Part shown: positions 43,004 to 52,158 of the stretch, one piece after another
Numbering within the stretch: the stretch's first letter is position 1
How the letters are laid out: the number at the start of each line of letters is the position of its first letter
Assembly (NCBI RefSeq): GCF_000739935.1
Contig: NZ_BBJU01000007.1
Span: forward strand, 1 to 64,000
DNA from: Agrobacterium rubi TR3 = NBRC 13261
GTDB lineage: Bacteria; Pseudomonadota; Alphaproteobacteria; Rhizobiales; Rhizobiaceae
Reading direction: 5' to 3'
DNA: 64,000 nucleotides
Position numbers and translations under genes: made by a program
Notes under the pieces: model-generated
The model's input: the letters and a program-made list of their open reading frames with translations, nothing else
Database searches by the model: none
Told to the model about the DNA's origin: nothing

Positions 43004-43501
43004 TCAATTATACACGTCGACGTCATTTATGAGCTTCGACTCTTTACGAATATAGCGGTCGGTTACGCCGAAATCTTTTGAAATCCGACCGGGATTTGCG
43101 CCTTTGCGGATGAGATGACGTATGGCCACACGCCTTAAGGCCAAGAAAATACCCCATAAGGAGGGAATATCGATAAGAGAGTGATCTCTTGCAAAATGTC
43201 TCAGGCGCTCGTGTGTTGTCTCTTTAATGACCACACTGATTTTCTTATTAAATGCCTTGAAGTCTTTCGCGATATACAATCGCCGCCCCCCGTTCTTTTC
43301 TATGAAGCCCAGCATTGTTTCCAGGCCTTCATGTTCACACAGTTCGGCGGCGACCCATGGCATTGAGGCTAGGACTTCCGGTTTAGAGCGCTCATAAAAT
43401 TCAACTATGACGGCGAAGGCCGCGTCCCCGGGTAAAGGTATGCCGCAGAACACCTGTGATACAGATTGCAGAAAAGGATCGTTTTCCGGTGCCAATCCCA
43501 C
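43004..43501 (-). CDS. Possible Mor-like HTH transcription activator
   Basis: This 165-residue protein resembles the Mor/C activator family of Mu-like phages in one block: GGRRLYIAKDFKAFNKKI (compare the 'GGxxxYIPK' element of Mor), a helical region, and a C-terminal helix-turn-helix NPGRISKDFGVTDRYIRKE. The N-terminal 60 residues are not recognisable. Base composition is more AT-rich than its neighbours, and the region upstream is extremely AT-rich, so horizontal acquisition is likely. There are no other phage genes here. The family call is tentative. Confidence 0.5.
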   Translation of the reverse strand: MGLAPENDPFLQSVSQVFCGIPLPGDAAFAVIVEFYERSKPEVLASMPWVAAELCEHEGLETMLGFIEKNGGRRLYIAKDFKAFNKKISVVIKETTHERLRHFARDHSLIDIPSLWGIFLALRRVAIRHLIRKGANPGRISKDFGVTDRYIRKESKLINDVDVYN

Positions 43502-43860
43502 CCAAAAGCACTTTCTTCGTGATGACTAATCAAATATCGAAATAAAGTAATATATAAATAAAACCTTCTTATATCCATTTTGTATATATAATAAAAAAAT
43601 GCAACCGAGTTCAATAAGTTCAGAAAAATCAAATATTATAAGTTATTTATAGATAATAATCTCACTGATGACATGCGCGTGGATTCTGTTCTTCATCCTG
43701 TTTTCTCGCGTTCAATTTTCCTGATGATGTCACGTACTCAATGTTGTTAGCTCGCTGCGCAGGAACTTGGCCGTAGCACTGCGGAACTGTTCCGCATTGT
43801 GGCTGCGGGCTGCACCACGCAAGCTTCATCCAGGCGCAATCAAGCGGGCTGGATGTCGCA
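43502..43860. other. AT-rich intergenic region with a perfect inverted repeat
   Basis: The left half, about 43530-43670, is strikingly AT-rich (runs such as TATATATAATAAAAAAATG), far from the GC-rich norm of this window, and holds no gene. The right half returns to normal composition and contains TGCGGAA-CTG-TTCCGCA (43780-43796), a perfect 7-bp inverted repeat. The composition step marks the left edge of the broken gene block that follows. Confidence 0.6.
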
Positions 43861-45831
43861 ATGTTTCATCAATGTAAAAACCAATGTGGAATGCCGTTCA
43901 AAGTCAGTGTCGCGGCATTCGGACTTCTCTTGACCGCGACGCAAGTCGATGCGCTGAGCCTGTCCGAAACGCGCCACTTGCTGGATCGCACAGGTTTTGG
44001 AAGCTCTCCCCAGGAGACTTCACGTTTTCTCGCCCTCACACGGGAAGAGGCTGTCGATCACCTCCTGGGATCGCTCGGTCAGCCAGCAGTCCTGCCGCCG
44101 CCTCCCTTTGTGTTGTAGCCACGCCCCAACTATTGGGCCGGCGATTGGGAGGGGCGGGAAATCACCCTCTACAGGGTGCACGAGATCGACCAGTTGCAGG
44201 TCTGGTGGGTGCAGGAAATGATAACGACGCCCAACCCCATGGCAGAACGTCTGGCGTTGTTCTGGCACAACCACCTAGTATCGCGATTTGATCCGGGCCA
44301 AGTGAGCGCACCGTTTTACGATCAGATCGCCTTGTTTCGGCGTGATGGAAGCCAAAGCTTTCGAACATTCCTGCGCAGCATTCTGCGCGATCCGATGATG
44401 CTCACCAGCCTCGATAATGTTCACAACACCAAGGCGCGGCCCAACGAAAACCTGGCGCGCGAACTGCTCGAACTGTTCACCCTCGGTATCGGCAATTATA
44501 GCGAGGCTGATATCAAGGAAGTGGCGAGAGTTCTCGCAGGCCACGGCGTTGATTTCGAGAACTGGACGTATCGGCGCAATCTGACGAACACAGATACCTG
44601 TGAGAAGCATATCCTGGGACGGGTCATTCCGCCCGGAGACGATGACGGTGTTGATGCCCTTGTCGAGATCATTCTCTCCGGCCCTGAAACGGCAAGACTG
44701 ATCGCCGCCAAATTTTACACTGAGTTCGTGTCGCTCGTGCCAAATCCAATAGAGATCGAACGATTGGCCGATGTCCTGAAACGCCATGATTACGAGATCA
44801 AGCCCTTTTTAAAACAGCTGTTGCTCAGCGATGACTTTTGGGATGAGGACAACCGCGCCAACCTTATCAAATCGCCAATTGATCTGATCGTCGGGTTCTC
44901 ACGCACGTTTGCTCTGACCTTACCGGATCAGAAGATCCTTGTGGATTACATGACGGTGCTGGGACAAAGACCGTTCATGGCGCCCTCCGTTGCCGGGTGG
45001 CGCGGCGGCACGGACTGGCTGACGACGAAATCGATTGTCGACCGTGAGCGTATTTTAAAGCGTCTCTGGGACGCCTATCGTGGCAGTGCGTCCATGCCAG
45101 AATCCAACCCTGGCGATCTGCTCGTCCGTTTCGGCTCAGAACATCGCAACACACCGGCGCACTTTGTGGTGGAGGTCAATGGCGTCCAGGTTGGCGCGAT
45201 CACTGCCACCTTGGGTGTCGATACATACAAAGAAAAATCATCTAACGAGCCTGGCAATTTCAAGCCGATGTGGGAGACGGCTGTCATCCCGAAAGCCAGT
45301 CTCCCCGCCACCGTGGAAAAGGTGACGGTTCGTCTGAGCGCGAAGGATCCCGATACCCATCTCTTCGTCAACTGGATATCGATGGACGGCGACAGATATT
45401 CGCCAAACGATGCGCGTTGGGTGGGATTCAAGGAAACCGATTGCCCCTATACGGTTCCTCTGGGCACCTATTATTGTGATGTCGGTCTTGAGTTCGATAT
45501 CAAGCCGGTCGATCCCTTTCAGGCCACGCTTGACGATTTGCGCGCGCCGCACAACTCCAACATCGAATATGGAACCAGCCGCCTGTGGTTCACACCGGAT
45601 GGCGCTGCGACGATGCCGAAAGCCGCGAATTTTGGAGAAAGCGTCGCGCGGCACCTCCTGACGTCAAAACCATCAGACGAGATGCAAGCCCGCGAGAACG
45701 ACCGGGCGCTTGAAGCCTATCTGCTGGCGGCGCCTAAGTCCTTTCGCGCAGCACTGCCGGAGATGTCGTCTGATCCCGCTGTTCGCAAGGCCATGTCGCT
45801 GACGCTGGACCCTGCATACAGCCTCAAATAA
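43861..45831 (+). pseudogene. DUF1800 protein gene with an in-frame TAG
   Basis: One reading frame runs from 43861 to the TAA at 45829-45831 (657 codons), interrupted only by TAG at 44116-44118. Before it: a signal-peptide-like start (MPFKVSVAAFGLLLTATQVDA from 43891) and the DUF1800 N-terminus (ETRHLLDRTGFGSSPQE). After it, without any frame change: PRPNYWAGDWEGREITLYRV, then the DUF1800 core (FWHNHLVSRFD, DPMMLTSLDN, NENLARELLELFTLGIGNYS). The C-terminal half has an extra region with carbohydrate-binding-like strands. DUF1800 proteins are secreted and encoded next to DUF1501 genes. Translation could restart at 44176, but the product would lack a signal peptide. Confidence 0.85.
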
Positions 45832-45851
45832 CTCGTCGGGAGAACAAGATC

Positions 45852-47066
45852 ATGCTCGATTCAAGCAGATATTCCAAACGCAACCTTTTGAAAATGATCG
45901 GCACAACGCTTGGCCTGTCGGCAATGCCAGCCTGGGCATCCTTGGCGGTTGGTGCCAACACGCCAACATTGTCACGCAGCAAACGCGTTATTTTGCTTGA
46001 ACTTTTTGGCGGAAACGACGCGCTGAATACGCTCATCCCCTTTAAGGATCCGCTGTACCGCAAGTATCGACCATCACTTGCGATATCGGCACACGATGTT
46101 CTTCGGCTGGATTCCGAGGTTGGCTTCAATCCCGCGTGGCGAGGATTGGCAGATCTTTGCCACAAGGGGGAGATGGTCGTCATTCAGGATGTCGGCTATC
46201 CCGATCCGAACCTGTCGCACTTCGGCTCCGCCGCGATCTGGGCCTCGGCCCAACATGACGCGTCCCATGGTGCCGGATGGGTGGGCAAGATCGTACAGGA
46301 CAACCGCCCGGATTTTGGACACATCGATGCTGACGGGATTGTCCTGTCGGGCGATCAGGATTTGCTCGCTGGAACAGGCATTCAGGTTCTGGCACTCGAA
46401 GACAGCAAGGCATTTCTGCAAAATTCCGAACATCCCGCCGCACCTGTTTCAGGCGAACAGGACCATAAAGCGCTATCTCACCTCTACAGGCTGCTACGTG
46501 ACAAGGAGGCAATCGCGCAGCGTGTCCGCTCGAAATTAAGCGAGCATAACCGCTTCGACGCGTGGTTCAGCCATGGCCATTATATCGAGCCACTGGACGC
46601 TCAAGCATCCCTCCTTCTGTGGCTGATCGAAAGCGGCGTCGAAACCCCACTCTATAAACTCAGCCTTTCGGGCTTCGACATGCACTCGAACCTGCGTGGC
46701 GCGCATGAAGGGCTGCTGGGGAAAGTGCAGAATACGCTCATGGGTCTTCGACGCGGGCTCGTCGAACTTGGCGTCTGGCAAGACACATTGATTGTAGTGC
46801 AATCGGAATTTGGAAGAAGACCAACCGAAAATGCGTCCGGCGGCACCGACCACGGGACATCTAGCCCCGTTCTTCTTGTCGGCGGCGCGGTCGCTGGCGG
46901 CGTCTAAGGCGCGCGAAGTGATCTCGAGGATTTGGACGCTGACGGCAATCTGCGCTTTCGAACGGATTTCCGCGAGGTCTACTCCACCATCGTCCAGAAT
47001 TTTTGGAAAATGCCCAACAATTCCATGTCCCAGCAAGGCTTTTCACCGCTGACCATCCGCGTGTGA
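45852..47066 (+). pseudogene. DUF1501 protein gene with an in-frame TAA
   Basis: The frame starts at 45852 with a Tat-like leader (SKRNLLKMIGTTLGLSAMPA) and typical DUF1501 sequence (RVILLELFGGNDALNTLIP, DPNLSHFGS, SEFGRRPTENASGGTDHG, PVLLVGGAVAGGV). It meets TAA at 46905-46907, where DUF1501 proteins usually have Tyr (GG[V]YG). The same frame then continues for 52 codons (GARSDLEDLDADGNLRFRTD ... SPLTIRV) to TGA at 47064-47066. So a single substitution, TAT/TAC to TAA, cuts off the last 53 residues. This is the second single-stop disruption in adjacent partner genes. Confidence 0.87.
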
Positions 47067-47112
47067 ACCTTGAAGCCTGCAGCTAGCCGCACACTTTTTT
47101 TAGGAGCACATC

Positions 47113-47466
47113 GTGAACCTGATTGCACATCCGTTATCGACGACGGCATTTCCCTTGCCGGATTCCGAACGTGAAACCCGAAGGACAAGACGGGATGTCT
47201 ACGAGACCAACACGATCTTGCTGGACACACCGAAGACGGCGACCGCAGAGGTTCTTGTTTGCCTCACCCTTTTCAACGAGCCGGTCGAGGCCATGAATCT
47301 GACGCTGGCAGGTCTGGTCAGGAACCAGCTGACGCTGCGCAGCGCCCGTGCGGAAAACACACCCGAGCTCAAAATCTGCATCATGCTGGATGGGTGCAGA
47401 AGCATCGATCCCGACACTTCCAGACTGCTGCAAACATTCGGGCTCAATCCCGACAGGGGGCCGGGC
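47113..47466 (+). pseudogene. 5' fragment of a glycosyltransferase (GT2/chitin-synthase-like)
   Basis: From the GTG at 47113 (AGGAG upstream) the frame reads about 117 codons of the N-terminus of a chitin-synthase-like family 2 glycosyltransferase: TAEVLVCLTLFNEPVEAMN followed by LAGLVRNQ and LKICIMLDGCRSIDPDTSRL. All downstream catalytic motifs (DxD, QxxRW) are missing. Near 47457-47466 the sequence switches to the inside of an epimerase gene in a different frame; the GT frame stops at 47488-47490. A deletion between the two genes is the simplest explanation. Confidence 0.72.
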
Positions 47467-48266
47467 TCAGCAATGATCCGGCATCAATGATCTCCCCGCA
47501 ACTGACCCGCTCCATCAATTACGATGGAGCCTGCCATCTTGCCCGGATCGCCAAGGATGTGGGGATCAGACGCTATATCTACATGAGTTCCGCTTCGGTC
47601 TACGGGCAGTCGGACGGCACATCTTGCGAGACGGACCCTTGCCATCCACAAAGTCTTTATGCCGAACTTAAGCTTTCGGTCGAGCAGGCGCTGAACGAGA
47701 TGCGTGACGACGCCTTCAACCCTGTCATTTTCAGAAGTGCCACAGTCTTCGGGCTTGCAGCCAGAATGCGCTTTGATCTCGTCATCAACAGAATGTCGTT
47801 GATGGCAGTCCAAAGAGGCCGGATCGAGGTCGATGGCGATGGATTGCAAAACCGGCCCTTCATCCACGTCGAAGACGTTGGTAGGGCTATGCTGGCGGTG
47901 CTGGAATTCGATTTTGACGCGGTGGAACAGCGCATATTCAACCTTGGAAGCGATCTGCTCAATTACAACATCCAATCGATTGCTGAATGTGTGGCCCGTC
48001 TGGTTCCCGGTGCGGACATTGCTCACAATCCGACCACTCAGGACAGCCGAGACTATCGTTTGTCGTTTGCCAGGCTGAAAGACATCCTTGGTTTCACGCC
48101 CATTCGCATGGTCGATGATGGCGTTCGCGATATTGTCAACTATCTGCGAACACCAGCAACCCCGGCACCCAGTCCCACCTGCTACACCACCGAATGGTAT
48201 CTGAGCCTGATGGAATGGGAGGAGCGTCTCGATCGCATACGCATCAATGGCCAGGTTCTGCTGTGA
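47463..48266 (+). pseudogene. NAD-dependent epimerase/dehydratase lacking its 5' part
   Basis: From about 47463 the frame reads GLSNDP... and then INYDGACHLARIAKDVGIRR and YIYMSSASVYGQSDGT: an extended-SDR sugar epimerase starting at the 'SNDP' element that normally lies some 65-75 residues into the protein. The Rossmann GxxGxxG motif is missing. The rest looks intact: YAELKLSVEQAL with the catalytic YxxxK, FRSATVFG, RPFIHVEDVGRAM, and an end at 48264-48266. Without the cofactor site it cannot be functional. It is joined to the glycosyltransferase fragment by an apparent deletion. Confidence 0.78.
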
Positions 48267-48311
48267 ATCGAACGCTATCGCGTTGTCTTGCGCCCGGCAC
48301 CACCAAGCCCG

Positions 48312-49553
48312 TTAGGTGATTGTAAAGTCGAGACGATCAAGGCCGCGCTGGACTTCTGGCGCTGTTATGAACAACTTCCAGAGCAGGCCGGAACGGTGGT
48401 TTTCCATCATCGCCACGATTGGACCCTGGTCGATTGCGAGATGGGTATCAGCGATCCATCCCGAACCGGGTGAGAACGCATCGACAAGCCCGTAGCGTCC
48501 CATGAGTTTGCCCCCTTTGTAGTTCAGAAACGCTGTTGCGGCACCGGCAACTTCGTCTGGGAGAAACGGAAGGCTAGATAGTGCGGCAGTTGGCGAGATG
48601 ACATCGCCATCATTTGTGGGAGAGTGGACACTGTATCCTTTCGGTCCATCGCTGGCAGTCATTCCCCACAGGTTCCGGCCCGGATATTTATCTTGGCCAT
48701 ATCGGTAGTGTATCTGCGTATGGGCTTGGATTTGCGTCCAGTAATTGCAATAGCGATCGCTAAGTCCTCTCGGATCTAGCGCGCAAAAGGAATATTGAGA
48801 CAAAAACAGAGGTCCCCCGAACGGTTCTCCGAGCGGCAGTACGACGCCAAGGTAGGAATTTCCGTTGCGCATGTCGCCGGACCTCGCCCACCCCGTATGA
48901 TAATTGATGGGGTCAATGGCATCCTGGTCTGCGCCAGCGGCGAGCACGTAACAAATCAGAGCTTCGTTCCAGCCGCTGATCGGTATGTTACGGCTCCATC
49001 TATATTTCCTGCTCCAGTGCCACCACATCGGGCCATTGCCGCCGCGCGTAAACCATTTCCATTCCACACTTCCGATCAATGCATCGGCCCGGTGTCTGAA
49101 CTGGGTTTCGGCTGGCGTCATGCGAGAGAAATATTGGCGTGCACAGATCAGGCCTTGCAGCAGAAAACCTGTCTCGACGAGATCGCCGCCATCATCCTTG
49201 GAACCGAACGGGATAACCTCACTCGTCTCCGCGTGGAGAAAGTGAGAAAATGCGCCATGAAACCGCGGGGCTCTATGCAAAGATTCGGTGATGGCAACAG
49301 CGCGTTCCAGTGCCTGTTCGCGCGTGATCCAATGTCTCTCGGCGCCGACCAGAATGGCGAGAAGGGCAAAGCCCGTCCCTGAGACCGATGCTAAGTTATT
49401 GATTACAGTTCCGTCGGAACCTATGCGATCTCTGGCCAATCCAGAGGTGGGGTGACTGCCAAGCCAGAAATACTCGAATGTGCGAAATTGAATGTGATCA
49501 ATGTCTGCTGAAAATGAATGACTGGGCACAGGACCAGCTTTTGTAAGGGGCAT
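48312..49553 (-). CDS. PF10091 glucoamylase-like hydrolase (GH144-related)
   Basis: This 413-residue (alpha/alpha)6-type protein has motifs of the 'glycoamylase' domain also found at the end of cyclic beta-1,2-glucan synthases and in GH144 endo-beta-1,2-glucanases: RTFEYFWLGSHPTSGLARDR, VSGTGFALLAI, SWNE-like ISGWNEALICYVLAAG, GPLFLSQYSF, NLWGMTASDGPKGY and the acidic DGDVISPTAAL. No signal peptide is evident, so it may act in the cytoplasm. AGGAGCGGAG precedes the start. It could trim glucans (beta-1,2-linked is a guess). It abuts the broken polysaccharide genes and points toward them. Confidence 0.8.
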   Translation of the reverse strand: MPLTKAGPVPSHSFSADIDHIQFRTFEYFWLGSHPTSGLARDRIGSDGTVINNLASVSGTGFALLAILVGAERHWITREQALERAVAITESLHRAPRFHGAFSHFLHAETSEVIPFGSKDDGGDLVETGFLLQGLICARQYFSRMTPAETQFRHRADALIGSVEWKWFTRGGNGPMWWHWSRKYRWSRNIPISGWNEALICYVLAAGADQDAIDPINYHTGWARSGDMRNGNSYLGVVLPLGEPFGGPLFLSQYSFCALDPRGLSDRYCNYWTQIQAHTQIHYRYGQDKYPGRNLWGMTASDGPKGYSVHSPTNDGDVISPTAALSSLPFLPDEVAGAATAFLNYKGGKLMGRYGLVDAFSPGSGWIADTHLAIDQGPIVAMMENHRSGLLWKLFITAPEVQRGLDRLDFTIT

Positions 49554-49660
49554 AAAGCGCTCCGCTCCTTTTTGAGAACACGCCGCAGGTGTTCATATAG
49601 GAGCGATATGGCTTTTCCACATCATCCGACCGAATTATTGTTTGGGGTGTTGTGAACCGG

Positions 49661-50365
49661 TCATGCCGGTTCGTGTTGGGGGATGATAAGCCTCTTATAT
49701 TCCCCTTCCGGCATTCCGTATGCGGAGCCGGCGACGGCTTCCAGAGCTGCCCTGCTTCTGATGGTAATGAGGCTTCGTTCAGCCTTGATCATCAGTTCGC
49801 CCTCAAGCTTATGAAGCGCGTCCGTAACACTGGGTCTGCGTACCCCTAGCATCAGGGCCAGAAAATCATGGGTGAGGGGCAATTGGTCACCTAGGCGATC
49901 TTGGCACATTAGGAGCCAACGAGCGAGGCGTGTCTCCACATCGCAACGTCCATCAGCCAGAGCCGTGGATGCGATCTGGATCATGAATATGTGGGCATAG
50001 CGGAGCAAAACCTTCGACAGAGAGGGGCTTTCAACCATTTTGGCCTGGATGATACCGGTTTCGATTTGAAGAGCGGTACCGCCTGCTTGCATGAACGCTC
50101 TGTGCGGTGACGATGTCACGCCGAGCAAAACCGGGACGCCTGAGCAGCCCTCTTTGCCGATGCAGCCCACCTCGATTTTGTTCGAACCGCCAACTGCGAT
50201 CTCCGATGATAATCCGCTTTCGAAAAAATACACGTGGCTGATGGGTTTGTTGCACTCGAAAAGCACATCGCGCTGATTCAACGTAATCTGTTTAAGGTGG
50301 GGAAGAAGGAGGGCCCTGTCGTCCTGAGACAGAGCACTCAAAAGTCCATTTGTTGTCCAGGGCAT
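49661..50365 (-). CDS. Crp/Fnr-family transcriptional regulator
   Basis: This 234-residue regulator has an N-terminal cyclic-nucleotide-binding-like beta-roll (residues about 15-130, EVGCIGKEGCSGVPVLLG) and a C-terminal HTH (LPLTHDFLALMLGVRRPSVTDALHKLEGE). There are no clustered cysteines for an Fnr-type iron-sulfur cluster, and the cAMP-binding arginine motif is not obvious, so the signal is unknown. This subgroup is abundant in rhizobia. It stands alone between the hydrolase and a small DUF6894-type gene. Confidence 0.87.
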   Translation of the reverse strand: MPWTTNGLLSALSQDDRALLLPHLKQITLNQRDVLFECNKPISHVYFFESGLSSEIAVGGSNKIEVGCIGKEGCSGVPVLLGVTSSPHRAFMQAGGTALQIETGIIQAKMVESPSLSKVLLRYAHIFMIQIASTALADGRCDVETRLARWLLMCQDRLGDQLPLTHDFLALMLGVRRPSVTDALHKLEGELMIKAERSLITIRSRAALEAVAGSAYGMPEGEYKRLIIPQHEPA

Positions 50366-50443
50366 CGCAAACCTTACTTATTTATTAAATACTAATACCG
50401 AATGGGTGCAAATGCAAAGACATTCAAATAGTTGCGCGTGCTG

Positions 50444-50468
50444 GAAACTTTGACGCCTCACCTTTGTT
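50444..50468 (+). promoter_or_regulatory. Weak EcfG-type promoter candidate before the DUF6894-like gene
   Basis: GAAAC (50444-50448), 17 bases, then GTT (50466-50468). It differs at one base from GGAAC-N17-GTT, with the same spacing as the two better candidates at 50767 and 53877. The predicted start leaves a short leader with AAGGAG before the ATG at 50492. Confidence 0.35.
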
Positions 50469-50491
50469 GGGAACATAGGCAAGGAGTGACT

Positions 50492-50728
50492 ATGTCCAGG
50501 TACTATTTCAACATCCGGTCAGGAAACCTTCTCTACGAAGACCCTGAAGGTGACGATTATGCGTCCATCGAGGTCGCCGTCGAAGAGGCGATAGCCGCCT
50601 CGCGCGAGATGACGGCCGAGTCTGTCAGAAAAGGCGAGTTGGTTATTATGCGCACATTCGAAATAACGGATACGCGTGGGCAAGTCATTGCAACGGTTCC
50701 ATTCAGTGACGCGATTAAGCTGAAATAG
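50492..50728 (+). CDS. Small DUF6894-like protein
   Basis: This 78-residue protein begins SRYYFNIRSGNLLYEDPEGD and ends VIATVPFSDAIKLK. The start 'xxYYFxxRxGxxxxxDxxGxxxxxxxxAxxEA' is the hallmark of the small DUF6894 family, frequent in rhizobia and often with stress-related genes. Function is unknown. AAGGAG lies 5-6 bases before the ATG. It is 91 nt upstream of the ECF sigma gene in the same direction. Confidence 0.8.
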   Translation: MSRYYFNIRSGNLLYEDPEGDDYASIEVAVEEAIAASREMTAESVRKGELVIMRTFEITDTRGQVIATVPFSDAIKLK

Positions 50729-50766
50729 CGCAGCCGGTGCGCTATCGTACCAAGGCGTTTGTGCCC

Positions 50767-50791
50767 GGAACGACGGTGTTAACAAACAGTT
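50767..50791 (+). promoter_or_regulatory. EcfG-type (general stress) promoter candidate
   Basis: GGAAC (50767-50771), 17 bases, then GTT (50789-50791), matching the consensus of alphaproteobacterial EcfG promoters (GGAAC-N16/17-CGTT-like). A start near 50798 would leave a leader of about 20 nt with AGGAGG before the sigma-factor ATG at 50820. Confidence 0.6.
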
Positions 50792-50819
50792 TCCTCCTCA
50801 CATTGATAGGAGGAATTTC

Positions 50820-51326
50820 ATGAGCAGCTTGTCGCCTACCGGCTTTTCCCATTTGGAACTCACGAACTGTGTTCCAGCGCTCCGCAACTTTGCAACACGT
50901 TTCTATAAAACATCGAATGACGTGGATGATCTGGTGCAGGAGACGCTGATGCGGGCACTGGCAAATTCCGAGAAGTTTCAACGCGGTACGCGGCTGAAGT
51001 CGTGGCTTTTCACCATCATGCGAAATCTCTTTTGCTCGAAATTCGTCGTTGCCCGGCGCGAGCAGGTCGGGTTGACCGACAATGCGCTGGCAGCACCGAA
51101 AATCCAGCCCGTGCAGGAGTGGGCAGTCAGAGGCAACGAACTGGTATCCGCTATATCGGACCTGCCTGATAATTACAGGGATGCTTTGTGGATGGTCTTC
51201 GTTGAGGGCATCTCATACGACGAAGCGTCAAGCCGTTGCGCCTGCCCGGTCGGGACGATCAAAAGCCGCGTGAACCGCGCCCGCGCCAGCCTCATGCGGA
51301 CGCTCGGTGAAGCATCGTTCACCTAG
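50820..51326 (+). CDS. ECF-type RNA polymerase sigma factor
   Basis: This 168-residue sigma factor has region 2 (ALRNFATRFYKTSNDVDDLVQETLMRAL and WLFTIMRNLF) and region 4 (LPDNYRDALWMVFVEGISYDEASSRCACPVGTIKSRVNRARASL) with no sigma-1 or -3 domain. It is close to the small ECF factors that work beside EcfG in rhizobial stress responses. No anti-sigma gene is adjacent: upstream is a DUF6894-type gene and the downstream MOSC gene is on the other strand, overlapping its 3' end by 8 nt. Its own promoter candidate is EcfG-type, suggesting a stress cascade. Confidence 0.9.
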   Translation: MSSLSPTGFSHLELTNCVPALRNFATRFYKTSNDVDDLVQETLMRALANSEKFQRGTRLKSWLFTIMRNLFCSKFVVARREQVGLTDNALAAPKIQPVQEWAVRGNELVSAISDLPDNYRDALWMVFVEGISYDEASSRCACPVGTIKSRVNRARASLMRTLGEASFT

Positions 51327-52158
51327 ACATCGCCCTCTGCATGACATCTGTGTCGAGATGCACGTTGTCTCTAAGGGCCAACGTGCCAGGTTGTTGAATA
51401 TTGCAATAGACCCCGAAGTTTCTCGAGTTCTGGCGAACAAGGGTCCGCAAAATTTCGGGCTGCTCATTCAGACTGGGTTGCGCGATGAAGGTCATCCCGC
51501 ATCGTTTGGCTTTTTCCGAAACGCCGACCTTTATCTGGCCGATGTGGAGTGTACGTTCCAGCCAAGCTTCTTCCAGAAAGCCCTGCTCCTCATAAACGGA
51601 AAAAGCAGTTCCATCCGTGTCTATCAACACCGAAGGGCGAAAACGTCTGTGGTTCATCTCGTTTACGGAGGCAAGCTGGGCTAGCCTCGTCAACGAATGC
51701 GTTGTCACCAGATGAAGAGGGCTCGGGTCGTACCGGTTTGAGATGATCGGTAAATTGGCCACTTCGGGCAAGTCGGTATGTTGGTATCGTCCAATGCCGA
51801 CGTGAAAACCAAAGTGATCCGACAAGCGCGGAGACAGTACATCATCTAAAATCGACAGCGTTGTGCCATCAGGGAAATGAATGTGTGGTAGGCCGTTGGT
51901 ATCCAACGTGCTTTGAAGAAACAAAGCAGGTCGCCAACGGGTCTCTTTTTCAGGTGCGGCGACATGCCCGGTAGAGAGATCGTAAATACCGAAGCCTCTG
52001 TCCCCGACGATCCCGCGTGCTTCGATGTGCACCCGATCACATTTTTCGCCGCCCAAGGAGCTTACAGGGTAACGCCACAGCTCAGCTACGTGTCCAATGT
52101 TTTTCATGGTTGGACAACGTTCCGACGCTATGGCGGTTCCGGCACTTAAACCATTCAT
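51319..52158 (-). CDS. MOSC-domain protein
   Basis: This 279-residue protein has an N-terminal MOSC beta-barrel domain (VAELWRYPVSSLGGEKCDRV, GDRGFGIYD) and a MOSC domain with the conserved cysteine region KAKRCGMTFIAQ. MOSC proteins bind molybdenum cofactor or related sulfur carriers and often serve in reductase systems (YiiM, mARC). The ATG at 52158 overlaps the stop of the upstream FAD-dependent gene (ATGA), so the two are coupled; an ATG at 52107 is an alternative. The partner flavoprotein may supply electrons or substrate. Confidence 0.87.
   Translation of the reverse strand: MNGLSAGTAIASERCPTMKNIGHVAELWRYPVSSLGGEKCDRVHIEARGIVGDRGFGIYDLSTGHVAAPEKETRWRPALFLQSTLDTNGLPHIHFPDGTTLSILDDVLSPRLSDHFGFHVGIGRYQHTDLPEVANLPIISNRYDPSPLHLVTTHSLTRLAQLASVNEMNHRRFRPSVLIDTDGTAFSVYEEQGFLEEAWLERTLHIGQIKVGVSEKAKRCGMTFIAQPSLNEQPEILRTLVRQNSRNFGVYCNIQQPGTLALRDNVHLDTDVMQRAMSR

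Noticed and set aside
44116..46907. Recoded stops (selenocysteine, pyrrolysine or programmed readthrough) in DUF1800/DUF1501
   Set aside because: The stops are TAG and TAA, not TGA, no pyrrolysine genes or stem-loop signal are seen, and neighbouring genes are also broken, so ordinary decay is simpler.
43502..48311. Insertion sequence or prophage as the cause of the broken genes
   Set aside because: No transposase, integrase, terminal inverted repeats or phage structural genes were found; only the Mor-like gene hints at phage origin.
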